Shown piece after piece: positions 8,573 to 17,092 of a DNA stretch of 30,183 bases. Source of the stretch: Erysipelotrichia bacterium (GTDB taxonomy: Bacteria; Bacillota_I; Bacilli_A; Erysipelotrichales; Erysipelotrichaceae); assembly GCA_009929095.1 (NCBI GenBank), contig SABF01000002.1, forward strand, positions 1 through 30,183, written 5' to 3'. The notes under the pieces were generated by a model. That model did not search any database. It was not told where the DNA came from and was given only the letters and a program-made list of their open reading frames with translations. The stretch's first letter is position 1; every line of letters begins with the position of its first letter. The translations under genes were made by a program, and so were the position numbers.

Positions 8573-9049
8573 ATCACAAATGATTGAGAATCGTATTTCT
8601 TATCAAATAGTTCTCCAAAATGAGAGTTTTGCAAAAATGTCTGGTTTATTTTACGGGCGGTTATAAGCAAAATGATAAGCGGTACCAATTAAAGAAATCC
8701 AAAGATTTTGTGAGATGTCTTGAGTCACACAGACATACACAAAACCGGCTGCAGAGAATGATGAGTGAAGCAGGATGGTGTGCGGTCTGCATATTGAAAG
8801 AGATGAATGCGTCACTGCTTTCAGCAGACAATAAAGAGATTTTCAAACACAAAATGTGTTCCGATGAATGTCAAAAAAAAGATATTCCATAAACTCAGAC
8901 AAGAACAAAATGCTTAAAAGGTTCTTGAACTGCTGGTATGGATTATAAGAAACATGCGGTGTCAAAAATTAGACAGCCAATGTTATAGAATTTCTAAATG
9001 GGGACGGATGTGAAACCCATCTGAATGCCGTAAATACACAGCCGTTCAG
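8573..9049. other. Gene-poor stretch with no recognisable gene
   Basis: The longest open frame here (8620-8892, plus strand, 90 codons) has no ribosome-binding site, an unusual Cys/His/Lys-rich composition and no family resemblance. The sequence leads directly into the eroded DUF4143 ATPase and probably contains the unrecognisable remains of its N-terminal half or of neighbouring decayed DNA. No RNA gene or regulatory element was seen. Confidence 0.4.
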
Positions 9050-9800
9050 TCATCTGTATAATGAATGGCTGGATATCCAAAATATGGGATGCTGTAAGAA
9101 AGAATGTTGATGATGATCAGAAAACCTGACTGTATATACTGGCAGGATCTACATCTCAATCCGTGGATATATCGCATGCGGATACTCTTCAAAATTCAAT
9201 GCTGATGAAGCACTTGATGAACTGATATGAAAGACGGGATCAGAAGTAATTCGGTATGGGCAGAAAATACAGTTGAATACTGTGCAAGAAATTTCTGCAC
9301 ACTTGTGCCGCTGGCACTGCACATCAAGACTCATCTTTAAATAACAGGACCATCAGAGCCATCAATCTTTGCTTGCTATGCAGAACCCGGAAAATTATTC
9401 ATTATGGATGATGAAGAGCCCTGATGACCTTGATCAGATCCAGAGCGGTCAGGAAATCTGACTGATCATTCCATTGCTGTGGCCGCTGCGGCTCTGAATA
9501 TATCTGTGTATAAGGGTTGGAAGTATACTCCTCTATACCGGTCGAGTATCTTATTTTATGGTCTATAAGCAGATGCTGTTCCTCATCCTGAAGATAGCAG
9601 ATATGCACTGAATAAAGTCAAACTCAATGAAATTGAAATTGATATCAGTGAAGAACACCTCAATATAATCGAGCATCTGGTCAAGGAAAACAGGTGCTGA
9701 TTCAACGCCCTGATTGAAAGAATGTTTTGAATGATACGAAATAAGGATGAGCCGCAAAGATGACGCTTTCGTCATCCCTGTAGGATGTCTGAAGAAATAA
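9050..9800 (+). pseudogene. Remnant of a DUF4143-type AAA ATPase
   Basis: Fragments in shifting frames line up in order with the DUF4143/AAA_14 family. Around 9063-9100 there is a DEW-like motif followed by IWDAVRKNVDDDQK, then, after an in-frame stop, LYILAGSTSQSV (the sensor-1 'ILTGS' segment). Near 9572-9690 comes ADAVPHPEDSRYALNKVKL (the family's 'DAVxHLxDGRYALxExKLG'). The end is RKDDAFVIPVGCLKK and a stop at 9798-9800 (the family's 'DGVxVIPIGCL' tail). Several stops and frameshifts separate the pieces and the P-loop half is gone. It converges with the metallophosphoesterase gene, 8 bases apart. Intact relatives are ATPases of obscure function, often in mobile or defence-rich regions. 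Confidence 0.75.
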
Positions 9801-9808
9801 ACACAAAG

Positions 9809-11062
9809 TCAATCCAGATCTACATGCATATGGTTCATGTCAGTCTTCTCCTGACGAATGCTCAGGATATATCCAGACAGATGATCAGTCATCTTGTTAA
9901 TCTGGTTATTGAGATCGTGATTGAACTCTATGGTATTGGCACGGCCTTGAAAGTAGGCGTTATTCAGCCTGACAAAGTACTGTGCAAGTTCTTCAGCATT
10001 GCTGATGTACTGATACTCCTCGCAGGCAGTGCGATAACTATTATCGTCGAAGAACATTTTTGAGTATGCCGCAAAGTCCAGAAGATCAGGATTATCGGAA
10101 TGATTGCTGAGTGCCCAGGCGCTGACGTCGACACACTTTGTTTGATAATCTAGTGCCTTGCTGCTGAGAGCAATCTCAGCATACTGATTTGGTGAAACAG
10201 CAAGGGAAGAAGTAATTGCTTCCGGAATATTGTGCTCGCCAGTTCTGGTGTGCTGAATATGCAAATGTCCGCTGAAATTGGCGAGAACATCATACTGTTC
10301 ATACAAACGTTCAAGTGCAATGCCATTATCAATCACATAGCCGGCAGAGAATACTGTCTGCTTAAGCATGCTCTGATGACTGAATGCAATGACTCTTACA
10401 TGGTCTTCTTCTGCCTGCTTCAACTGTTCTTCAATCCACTGCAGTGTGCTGTTTGATACATGGTTGTAAACTTCGGAGGCATTGACGTCTACGAATAGAA
10501 GACGGGTAGATGGAGCGCACTGATATATATAGCTTAAGGAGTCTGGATCTCTTGCAAGAGCTTCGGCATAGCCAAAGGAACTGTACATGCTGGTAAACTC
10601 ATCAGAGGTAATGCTGTCTACGCGGGTGTAGGAATCCTTTTTAAAAGATACCGCAGTACTGCTGTACATATCATGGTTGCCCGGTATTACACATACCTGA
10701 ATGCCGGCCCGTTCTACTTTCTTCAGCTTATCTGCAAGATCTATATGACTTTTCTTTTCCCCGCTGTAGGTCAGATCACCAGTAAGTACCAGTATATGCG
10801 GTTTCTTCTGGATGACCTCATCGAGAAAAGCAGTGATCAGCTCTTCGGAGTATTCCATGTCTTTTCCATCAGACTTTGTAATATATGCTTCAAAAGCACT
10901 GCCATGGTCTGTGAGAGAAGGCGAAAGATAATGCAGGTCAGTTGCCTGAATCAGTTCAAGTACTTCGGGATCTTCTTTCAGCATTGCCGCTTTCTCTTCA
11001 GAAGTACAGCCGCCAAAGAGACAGCAGATCAGAATAGATGTGATAGGGATAAATGATCTCAT
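9809..11062 (-). CDS. Lipoprotein calcineurin-like metallophosphoesterase
   Basis: 417 residues. A short hydrophobic leader ends in the lipobox FGG-Cys19, so the enzyme is probably anchored outside the membrane. Metallophosphatase motifs appear in order: D42-L-H44, G95-D96, G128-N-H-D131, a later SH in AFSHQSM and GHLHIQH. All metal ligands of the family are present, so it should be a functional metal-dependent phosphoesterase; substrate unknown. The C-terminal 130 residues are a helical extension. The promoter -10 TATAAT abuts the start with no ribosome-binding site. It stands alone between two decayed genes. Confidence 0.87.
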   Translation of the reverse strand: MRSFIPITSILICCLFGGCTSEEKAAMLKEDPEVLELIQATDLHYLSPSLTDHGSAFEAYITKSDGKDMEYSEELITAFLDEVIQKKPHILVLTGDLTYSGEKKSHIDLADKLKKVERAGIQVCVIPGNHDMYSSTAVSFKKDSYTRVDSITSDEFTSMYSSFGYAEALARDPDSLSYIYQCAPSTRLLFVDVNASEVYNHVSNSTLQWIEEQLKQAEEDHVRVIAFSHQSMLKQTVFSAGYVIDNGIALERLYEQYDVLANFSGHLHIQHTRTGEHNIPEAITSSLAVSPNQYAEIALSSKALDYQTKCVDVSAWALSNHSDNPDLLDFAAYSKMFFDDNSYRTACEEYQYISNAEELAQYFVRLNNAYFQGRANTIEFNHDLNNQINKMTDHLSGYILSIRQEKTDMNHMHVDLD

Positions 11063-11068
11063 AGAGAT

Positions 11069-11074
11069 ATTATA
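11069..11074 (-). promoter_or_regulatory. -10 element TATAAT placed for a leaderless transcript
   Basis: On the minus strand TATAAT is followed by ATCTCT and then the ATG at 11062. With standard spacing, transcription would start on the A of ATG. No Shine-Dalgarno sequence is present and no clear -35 was found. Confidence 0.45.
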
Positions 11075-11264
11075 TCGAAAAGACAGTTGAAAACCTCTGC
11101 AGACGCCCGAAAGGAAACGGTGGATTGAATATCCAGGTGAGTGCTGTGGGAAGCTAATAATCTTATGGGCTGAATAGAATGTGCATGTTATTAATAATTA
11201 GCGAAGCATTCAGCCTGCAGAGACAGACTGTCGATGAATCTTTATTGAACTCGTTAATTAGACC

Positions 11265-11930
11265 ATAGATGTATTATTTAACTCTTCGTCTTTCCGCGGG
11301 CTGCCGTGCCTTAGTCAGACGATCAATTACTTCTTCTTTCTTGTTATGCCCTGGTTATCTGAAAAACCGTCTTCAACATTGACTTCATATTTATGCATCC
11401 AATCGTACACTTGGAAATAACAGCATCCATATTTATACGCAGTGCTTTTGTAATCGTTCTTATGTTCAGTGCCGCCCTGTACAATCCCGACTCGCTATTC
11501 TTGGCGGTTTTCTTACAATCTGCCTATATACCTCCGAATGAGGATTATAGTTTCTCAACTCTATATGGCAGTTGTGCTTCTTTGTCCATTGCCTGATTTG
11601 ATCACTGCTTCGAATATTGTGCTTTATCGCCAGGTCCCAACCGATCCCAAACTATTTAGATATTCCTGTACTGCCTGTTCCTTGAATTCTTTGGAATATC
11701 ACTGATTATGATATTGCAGTAGAAATGACTCCGATTCATTTATCTGAAAACTCCGAATCCAAGTATATATTGCGTCATTCCATTGCTCTGCCATATGAAG
11801 TTCCTGGACAATCTCTTTGTCATTTTTACTGCCACTTAAGTAATCCTTGCAGGCTTGGGATTTCTGTTCATTGGTATGCTGGCTGTTCTTCCCATGCAAA
11901 AATCCCACCTCCGTGCACAGTGCTTTGGGC
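11265..11930 (-). pseudogene. Eroded IS3-family (IS150-like) orfA transposase gene
   Basis: Reading the minus strand, pieces in different frames match an IS3-family OrfA in order. They are EQKSQACKDYLSGSKNDKEI (first HTH), YSKEFKEQAVQEYLNSLGS and, after a frameshift, DLAIKHNIRSSDQIRQWTKK (second HTH), then HIELRNYNPHSEVY, then DYKSTAYKYGCCYFQVYDWM and a final KDEEL segment. Stops and at least three frameshifts break it, and no orfB was found beside it. It is a relic of a past insertion. The same OrfA type occurs in the remnant at 24050. Confidence 0.75.
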
Positions 11931-11982
11931 TTTGCACTGTTTGCTTTAGCGGGATCTTATCAAATCTGCTCTGCCTCGTTAT

Positions 11983-12423
11983 CTAGAATTCGTCTGATTC
12001 ATCAGAATCTGAAGCAATGTTATTTAGCTGATCTGGATCAAATTTCCCGATGCTGTTTCTGGCTTGATCAATGATGTCTTTTGATAAGTCAGAATAATCG
12101 TTATTAAATAATCGCTTCGATGCAAACTCCATCAGCATCCCGAGATTGGTGCCATAGTATAAATGCAGGTTAGGATTTGACATTGCTTTCTTCATAGCTG
12201 CGTTGAATGGTGATCCGCTGAACAGGTCAGTCATTATCACAATGTCACTGCAGGAATCCAGAAAATTGATTGCCTCATCAAATTGTTTCTCCAATTCGAC
12301 AACAGAAGATCCAAACGGAAAATCAATTGCAGCAAGATCAGACTGCTTTCCCATGATCAGTTCAAGCGATGAAACTACTCCTGTAGCAAAGTGTCCGTGT
12401 CCGGAAACAATAATTCCTATCAT
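11983..12423 (-). CDS. PTS EIIA component, mannose/sorbose family
   Basis: 146 residues from the ATG at 12423, chosen because GGAGG lies just upstream; an in-frame ATG at 12441 would place the ribosome-binding site inside the gene. The active-site His9 is in MIGIIVSGHGHFATG, the EIIA-Man N-terminal signature. It accepts phosphate from HPr and passes it to the separate EIIB of this operon. It is last in the operon, which is unusual but seen in amino-sugar and Amadori-sugar loci. The acidic tail (SDSDESDEF) is odd but harmless-looking. Confidence 0.88.
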   Translation of the reverse strand: MIGIIVSGHGHFATGVVSSLELIMGKQSDLAAIDFPFGSSVVELEKQFDEAINFLDSCSDIVIMTDLFSGSPFNAAMKKAMSNPNLHLYYGTNLGMLMEFASKRLFNNDYSDLSKDIIDQARNSIGKFDPDQLNNIASDSDESDEF

Positions 12424-12474
12424 ATCAGCCTCCATGCACATGCTTGAGATGTTATCAGCCGTGCGGTTAATGCG

Positions 12475-13566
12475 TCAGCCCGGAATGTGAGAAAGTTCAA
12501 TTTCAAATGGATTGATTCCGGTATCAATATTTGTCAGCAATGCACCCTTGGCAGCAACGAATTGGAATGGAACAGTATACATAATCGGGGCAAGGTATCT
12601 GTTGGTCTTCACGCTGAATACAACATCACGATCATCATGAGGTGTATCCTGGCAAGTGATCAGGAATACGCGGTCAGTATACTGCTTAAATACTTTGCGG
12701 AACTTCAGGCATCGCTTCCATTCTTTTTCCGCAGATCCAATCATCAGAATTGACTGTTTTCTGCTGATCGCCATCGTAGGACCGTGTGAGTATTCTTCAA
12801 GTTCATAACCGATTGCCGGCAGTCTGAGCATTTCACCCATTTTCAGCATTCCTTCAAGAGCGGAACCATAGTCAATTCCGTAGCCAAGTACATACAGTCT
12901 GTCACTATTGGCAATGGCTGTGATGTTTCTGTCAAACCATTCTTCACTTTCGCTGATGACAGTATCAAACTGATCTGCAAGATCGGATGCGGCCTGCTCA
13001 TACTTCCGGAATTCGGAATCATTTATTTTCCCGGTTGCATGTGCTGCGGCAATTGCCCATAAATAGAGCTGGAGGAGCGTCACTGTATATCCGCGTGTTT
13101 CCGGCGGTGTTTCTTCTTTGCCGCAGAGCAGATGGATTACAGTTTTAGCATGTTTTGTGATTTCGCTTTCCAGATTCTCTGTCAGAGCTACTGTATGGAA
13201 TCCGTGCTTGGTTGCATAGTCCATGACATTAACTGTTGAGATTGAAGTACCGGACTGGCTGATTCCGACAAAGAGAATTTCATCGCTTTTCAGAGAACTG
13301 GTCCAATCAGGCTTTTCGTAGTTTTCAAATACAGTTGGATAATTAGCTGATGCATCAATACCGACAATGTGCTTGAAATAGTAGGCGGCAATGTTTGATG
13401 CATTATAAGATGTTCCAGATCCAAAGAAGAGTATCTTTCGTATATTGTTCTGTTTAAAGATCTCTTCAAACGGATTGATAAACTCAGTCCGGTTTTTAAA
13501 TGTTTCTACGAGTGCTCGGGGCTGATCTCTCATGTATCCTAATACGGTAGGTTTGTTTTTTTTCAT
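12475..13566 (-). CDS. SIS-domain sugar-phosphate deglycase/isomerase (FrlB/GfrF/GlmS-C like)
   Basis: 363 residues with two SIS domains. SIS1 has FFGSGTSYNAS (about 46-56) and the phosphate-binding GISQSGTS (about 101-108). SIS2 has VLGYGIDYGSALEG (about 226-239) and the catalytic-loop-like ELEEYSHGP. This is the layout of the GlmS isomerase half without the glutaminase domain, as in fructoselysine-6-P and glucoselysine-6-P deglycases and AgaS. Together with a mannose-family PTS and a HutC regulator the best guess is breakdown of a phosphorylated Amadori compound or amino sugar. GGAG-like site upstream; 9 bases after the EIIB stop. Confidence 0.83.
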   Translation of the reverse strand: MKKNKPTVLGYMRDQPRALVETFKNRTEFINPFEEIFKQNNIRKILFFGSGTSYNASNIAAYYFKHIVGIDASANYPTVFENYEKPDWTSSLKSDEILFVGISQSGTSISTVNVMDYATKHGFHTVALTENLESEITKHAKTVIHLLCGKEETPPETRGYTVTLLQLYLWAIAAAHATGKINDSEFRKYEQAASDLADQFDTVISESEEWFDRNITAIANSDRLYVLGYGIDYGSALEGMLKMGEMLRLPAIGYELEEYSHGPTMAISRKQSILMIGSAEKEWKRCLKFRKVFKQYTDRVFLITCQDTPHDDRDVVFSVKTNRYLAPIMYTVPFQFVAAKGALLTNIDTGINPFEIELSHIPG

Positions 13567-13575
13567 CGTTTTCTC

Positions 13576-14061
13576 CTAAATTCTGCTAAAGAAATCAGAT
13601 AGATTTTCCGGCTGATCGCTTGGTGTCATCTGAAGGATTACATTGACACCATGAGAAAGAAGCTTTTTGAAGCATTCAATATCATCTTTTGTTACATAGG
13701 TTGTTCCCTTGATATGCAGCGCATCTCCGTCATGCGGAGACATGTTTCCGATTGTTACCTGCTTAATTTCATAACCGTCCTCGACCATTGTAAGTATTGG
13801 TCTTGGGTGTGAACACAGCAGCATAACATTTTTACCGTCATCAAGATGCCGCTTCAGAAGATCGGACGTCTTCAGGGCACTGTGGATAGACAGCTTAGTC
13901 TTGGCAGGACACCCGAACTTCAATGCTGTCTTCCGCATTTCGTCATGAACAATCGCATCATCAACAATCACAATCTGATCAAGGCTGAACCTCGGAATCC
14001 AGTATCCACAGACCTGTCCATGAATCAGCCGATCATCAATTCTTACATCACAGATAGACAT
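13576..14061 (-). CDS. PTS EIIB component, mannose/sorbose family
   Basis: 161 residues from the ATG at 14061, the family's normal start (MSICDVRIDDRLIHGQV), with AGGAAG upstream. A longer frame to 14154 would overlap EIID and adds unrelated residues. The phosphorylated His14 lies in DDRLIHGQV. It takes phosphate from EIIA and transfers it to sugar in the EIIC/EIID channel. The gene follows EIID with a 16-base gap. Confidence 0.9.
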   Translation of the reverse strand: MSICDVRIDDRLIHGQVCGYWIPRFSLDQIVIVDDAIVHDEMRKTALKFGCPAKTKLSIHSALKTSDLLKRHLDDGKNVMLLCSHPRPILTMVEDGYEIKQVTIGNMSPHDGDALHIKGTTYVTKDDIECFKKLLSHGVNVILQMTPSDQPENLSDFFSRI

Positions 14062-14077
14062 ATTCTTCCTCGATACC

Positions 14078-14917
14078 TTATGCAATGATGCCAAAGCATC
14101 CGCAGACAAAGGCAATTGCCACAATCCAGAGGATGATCTGCATAATATTGGCATTCTTTTTCTTCAGAAATTTATAAATAATCAATGTAGCACCTAAAGA
14201 AAGAAGCTGTGGGCAAATCTGATCCAGATATTCCTGGATTACAATGCTGCTCCCGGAGATCTCGAAGGAAAGCGGAGATGTGATACCGATCCATGATGCC
14301 ACCATGCATCCAATGGAAGCCACGCCGACAATACCCGCACAGTATGTGAAGAGCTTCATCTTACCGGATCTCTGCAGACTGGTCAGCAGTTCATTGCCGT
14401 TATTGTATCCAATCTTCAGCCCATAATATCTTGTGAGGAAGTTTGGGATATTGAATGTCAGCAGCAGAATAATCGGTCCGAGAATGCTTCCCTGACTTGC
14501 AAAACTGATTCCAAGAGAGCAGGCAAGAACCTTAAATATTCCCCAGAAGAAGGTGTCTCCGATTCCGCTGAGAGGGCCCATCAGTGAAACCTTGATTGCA
14601 TTAATGGAACTCTTGTCAAAATTAGGATCGTCTTTTGCCATTTCTTCCATAGCAATAGCAATGCCCATAACAAACGGTGACGGTGCAACTGTCATATTGA
14701 AAGCGGCAATATGACGATGCATTGCTTCTTTGTATTCCTCGGTGTCATCGCCCCAGATCCTTTTCAGACTGGGCATGATTGCATATAGAAATCCCAGTCC
14801 TTCCATACGCTCGCTGTTGAATGATGCAAGAAGTGTAAATGAACGCCAGTAGATTTTGTTGAATTCTTTTCGATCGAGTTTTCTCTCGACAGGTTTTTCA
14901 ATTGCTGTTGTTGTCAT
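14078..14917 (-). CDS. PTS EIID component, mannose family
   Basis: 279 residues, matching EIID-Man. The signature GPLSGIGDTFFWG is present near residue 113, and a C-terminal hydrophobic segment closes the protein. Together with EIIC it forms the membrane transport unit. The start codon shares its A with the EIIC stop (TGATG), so the two subunits are translationally coupled; GAGGAGG within the end of EIIC is the ribosome-binding site. Confidence 0.92.
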   Translation of the reverse strand: MTTTAIEKPVERKLDRKEFNKIYWRSFTLLASFNSERMEGLGFLYAIMPSLKRIWGDDTEEYKEAMHRHIAAFNMTVAPSPFVMGIAIAMEEMAKDDPNFDKSSINAIKVSLMGPLSGIGDTFFWGIFKVLACSLGISFASQGSILGPIILLLTFNIPNFLTRYYGLKIGYNNGNELLTSLQRSGKMKLFTYCAGIVGVASIGCMVASWIGITSPLSFEISGSSIVIQEYLDQICPQLLSLGATLIIYKFLKKKNANIMQIILWIVAIAFVCGCFGIIA

Positions 14918-15717
14918 CAGAGTTCGTCCTCCTCGTCAGTGGTGCTGGTCAGCTTTGCCGGAGCAGCAGCTGAGTTCATTGAATCCCGTTTCAAGATATA
15001 GACAATCCATGCAAGAGCAACCGAGATACCGGCGACTCCTACCATCGAAACACCAAGATATGCTGCAAGTGCAAATCCAATGATGAAGTAAGGAATCAGA
15101 TCAGATTCAAGCAGCAGACTCAGCAGAAGAGCGAATCCAAGTGCAGGAAGCACCTTTGCTACTGCGCCTAAACCACTGTTGACCCATGCAGGCAGATTGT
15201 TGACAATCATGTTGATTGCGTCATTTCCGAAATAGAGAGCAACAAATGTGAGAAGCCAGTAGAATGCGAATGTCAAGATTCCGCAAAGCCAATGAATCAT
15301 AACAATCTTCTTTTCCTGTCCGCCTTCATCAATAAGCTTATCTACTGTATGCATTGGAGCAGAATAGCTTGTATCAATTAATGATTGAATGAATTGCAGC
15401 AGAACAGATACTGGAACTCCGAATGTCATTGCGGCTTCAATGCCTGCACCGGTAGATAATGCAATTGCTGTTCCAATGGTGCCGCCGGGACCTACTGCCA
15501 GTCCGGCAACCGGTCCAATGGAAGCAACTCCCATCCAGATCAATTCCAGCTGTGCTCCAATGATCAGCCCCTGTTTCAAATCACCTAAAATCAATCCAAC
15601 TAATGCGCCTGTAACAACCGGCTCTCTGAGTTTGCATTCACCAAACCAGCCACCTTCTATGGTTGAACAGGATAGTGCACTGACGATTGCGATCAGTGCG
15701 GCTTGTAATGCGGTCAT
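14917..15717 (-). CDS. PTS EIIC component, mannose/sorbose family
   Basis: 266 residues from the ATG at 15717, preceded by a perfect AAGGAGGTG; an upstream in-frame GTG-like start at 15753 would lie inside the operator. Highly hydrophobic, with the EIIC-Man signatures IEGGWFGE, GDLKQGLIIGAQLELIWMG and VGPGGTIGTAIA. First gene of the transport operon, EIIC-EIID-EIIB-SIS-EIIA. The C-terminus carries a short acidic tail. Confidence 0.92.
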   Translation of the reverse strand: MTALQAALIAIVSALSCSTIEGGWFGECKLREPVVTGALVGLILGDLKQGLIIGAQLELIWMGVASIGPVAGLAVGPGGTIGTAIALSTGAGIEAAMTFGVPVSVLLQFIQSLIDTSYSAPMHTVDKLIDEGGQEKKIVMIHWLCGILTFAFYWLLTFVALYFGNDAINMIVNNLPAWVNSGLGAVAKVLPALGFALLLSLLLESDLIPYFIIGFALAAYLGVSMVGVAGISVALAWIVYILKRDSMNSAAAPAKLTSTTDEEDEL

Positions 15718-15742
15718 AAAATTACACCTCCTTAAGGATAAA

Positions 15743-15781
15743 TGGTATACCAATCAACCAACTGGTATATCTAATAGACCA
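15743..15781. promoter_or_regulatory. HutC/GntR-type operators before the EIIC gene
   Basis: A 10-base palindrome TGGTATACCA (15743-15752) lies 26 bases before the start codon, followed by an imperfect inverted repeat TGGTATA-N5-TAGACCA (15763-15781). The same TGGTATACCA core occurs at the promoter of the regulator genes at 17093. It resembles operators of HutC/YvoA-type GntR regulators, so repression by the adjacent GntR protein is likely. Confidence 0.65.
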
Positions 15782-15825
15782 CCTAGAAGATTTATACATC
15801 ACTGCGGCTGCGATTGCAATAGAAA

Positions 15826-15845
15826 GATGAGCATTTCTGCTCATC
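15826..15845 (-). terminator. Short hairpin overlapping the GntR stop codon
   Basis: On the minus strand GATGAGCA-GAAA-TGCTCATC forms an 8-base stem with a GAAA tetraloop, followed by TTTC. The stop codon of the regulator (15841-15843) lies in the stem. It probably ends the regulator transcript before the EIIC promoter, although the T tract is weak. Confidence 0.5.
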
Positions 15846-16569
15846 TCTTGGTTTTAAATTTGAATGATGTGTATTCCGGTTTGTAGTAAGCTTTGGTAAA
15901 TTCAACCATTTTATGGTTGACATCATATCCTGAATACTCATAATAGAAGACAAGTTTTTCCCCGGGATAGTCCATTATTTCCTGATATTGTTTAGGAATG
16001 ATAATGGCTTTCATCTCAGAGAAAATGGTTGTCGGCATATGTCCTTGTGAGTCCATATATGTATACAGTGATCCATCTCCGAAATCGAATCGCTCGGGTT
16101 CTTTAAACAAAGTAGCCGGGAAAGTGCTGATTTGAATTGCATATGGTTCGCCGTCAATCTTTGAAAGACGAATCAATTCGTAAACCTTAGGCGAATTATC
16201 AAAGAAACCCCTGAGCGTTTCATCGGCTTTCTTCAATTTGAATGAGAGGACAATACGCGATGATTGGAATCCGCTTTGGCGCAATGTGGCACTGAGACTG
16301 ACGTTTTCATTTTGTCCAAACTGAACCTTCTTTGTTTCGTGAGGAATTGAAGAAACATAGGTTCCTTTCCCCTGCGCTGCTGAAAGGAATCCCTTGCTGA
16401 TCAGATTATTGACGGCTTTTCTCACAGTCAGCCGATTTAGGCCATAAGCTTCAGCCATCTTTCGTTCCGACATGATCTTTTCGCCGATGTGATACTCTCC
16501 GGAACGAATTTTCTCCATAATACTGTCTGAGAGCTGCAGATATACCGGTCTTTTACTGTCTGCCATCAT
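15841..16569 (-). CDS. HutC-family GntR transcriptional regulator
   Basis: 242 residues. The N-terminal winged helix (about 6-75) contains SERKMAEAYGLNRLTVRKAVNNL and the wing QGKGTYV; the UTRA ligand-binding domain (about 95-235) follows, the HutC subfamily layout. These repressors release DNA on binding a phosphorylated sugar or similar effector. It overlaps the UTRA-only gene by ATGA and lies just upstream of the mannose-type PTS operon in the same direction, so it is its presumed repressor and, through the operator at 17093, probably its own. Confidence 0.9.
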   Translation of the reverse strand: MMADSKRPVYLQLSDSIMEKIRSGEYHIGEKIMSERKMAEAYGLNRLTVRKAVNNLISKGFLSAAQGKGTYVSSIPHETKKVQFGQNENVSLSATLRQSGFQSSRIVLSFKLKKADETLRGFFDNSPKVYELIRLSKIDGEPYAIQISTFPATLFKEPERFDFGDGSLYTYMDSQGHMPTTIFSEMKAIIIPKQYQEIMDYPGEKLVFYYEYSGYDVNHKMVEFTKAYYKPEYTSFKFKTKR

Positions 16570-17081
16570 TCATTCACACTCCTGAACCTGAAAAAACTGG
16601 GGATTGCAATTACCTCAGAGTATTCAAATGGCTCAACACCGCTGAGATATGAAATTCCGGTTGTCATTAGAACTTCGGAATGATTTTTGATTTTAAGCAA
16701 TTGCGACTCCTCTTCACTCGCCTGAACAATACGAATCTCTTCTTCACTTCTGCCAATTTTGTATTTATAGTTTTCTCTCAAGTAGCGATACAGTGATTGA
16801 TTCTCCAAATCGGCTTTTTCTATATTTTTGACTTTGCTGTATTCAATATAGGTGTGTTCGAGTGATCTTGGCTTTCCTTCAATGATTCGTAGTTTTCTGT
16901 AGCTGAAAACTTTTGTGGCTATAGGTATCTGAAGCATTTCGCTGATCATTTTATTCGCTTCAACGACACTCTGCGTCAGCACATTATATTGATACGAAAA
17001 GCCCAGGGCCTCAACGGATTCCGTAATGGATTCAAATTTATCCAGCTGACGTATCACATATATGTTTTCGTTCTTATTCAT
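16566..17081 (-). CDS. Stand-alone UTRA-domain protein (GntR ligand-binding domain without HTH)
   Basis: 171 residues from the ATG at 17081 (GAGG upstream). The whole protein aligns by eye with a UTRA domain: LGFSYQYNVL, MLQIPIATKVFSYRKLRIIEGKPRSLEHTYIEY, LYRYLRENY and SGVEPFEYSEVIAIPSFFRF. No winged helix is encoded, and no HTH remnant is visible upstream, where the operator and promoter sit. It is translationally coupled to the full GntR regulator. It might form heterodimers with it or bind the effector, or be a truncated paralogue still expressed. Its role is unknown. Confidence 0.8.
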   Translation of the reverse strand: MNKNENIYVIRQLDKFESITESVEALGFSYQYNVLTQSVVEANKMISEMLQIPIATKVFSYRKLRIIEGKPRSLEHTYIEYSKVKNIEKADLENQSLYRYLRENYKYKIGRSEEEIRIVQASEEESQLLKIKNHSEVLMTTGISYLSGVEPFEYSEVIAIPSFFRFRSVNE

Positions 17082-17092
17082 GATTGCCTCAT

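Noticed and set aside
8620..8892. 90-codon plus-strand frame
   Set aside because: No ribosome-binding site, no recognisable family and odd composition; placed in decayed DNA.
10673..11056. 127-codon plus-strand frame opposite the phosphoesterase
   Set aside because: Antisense shadow of a gene with clear catalytic motifs.
14062..14154. N-terminal extension of EIIB
   Set aside because: It overlaps the EIID end, has no resemblance to EIIB, and AGGAAG precedes the ATG at 14061.
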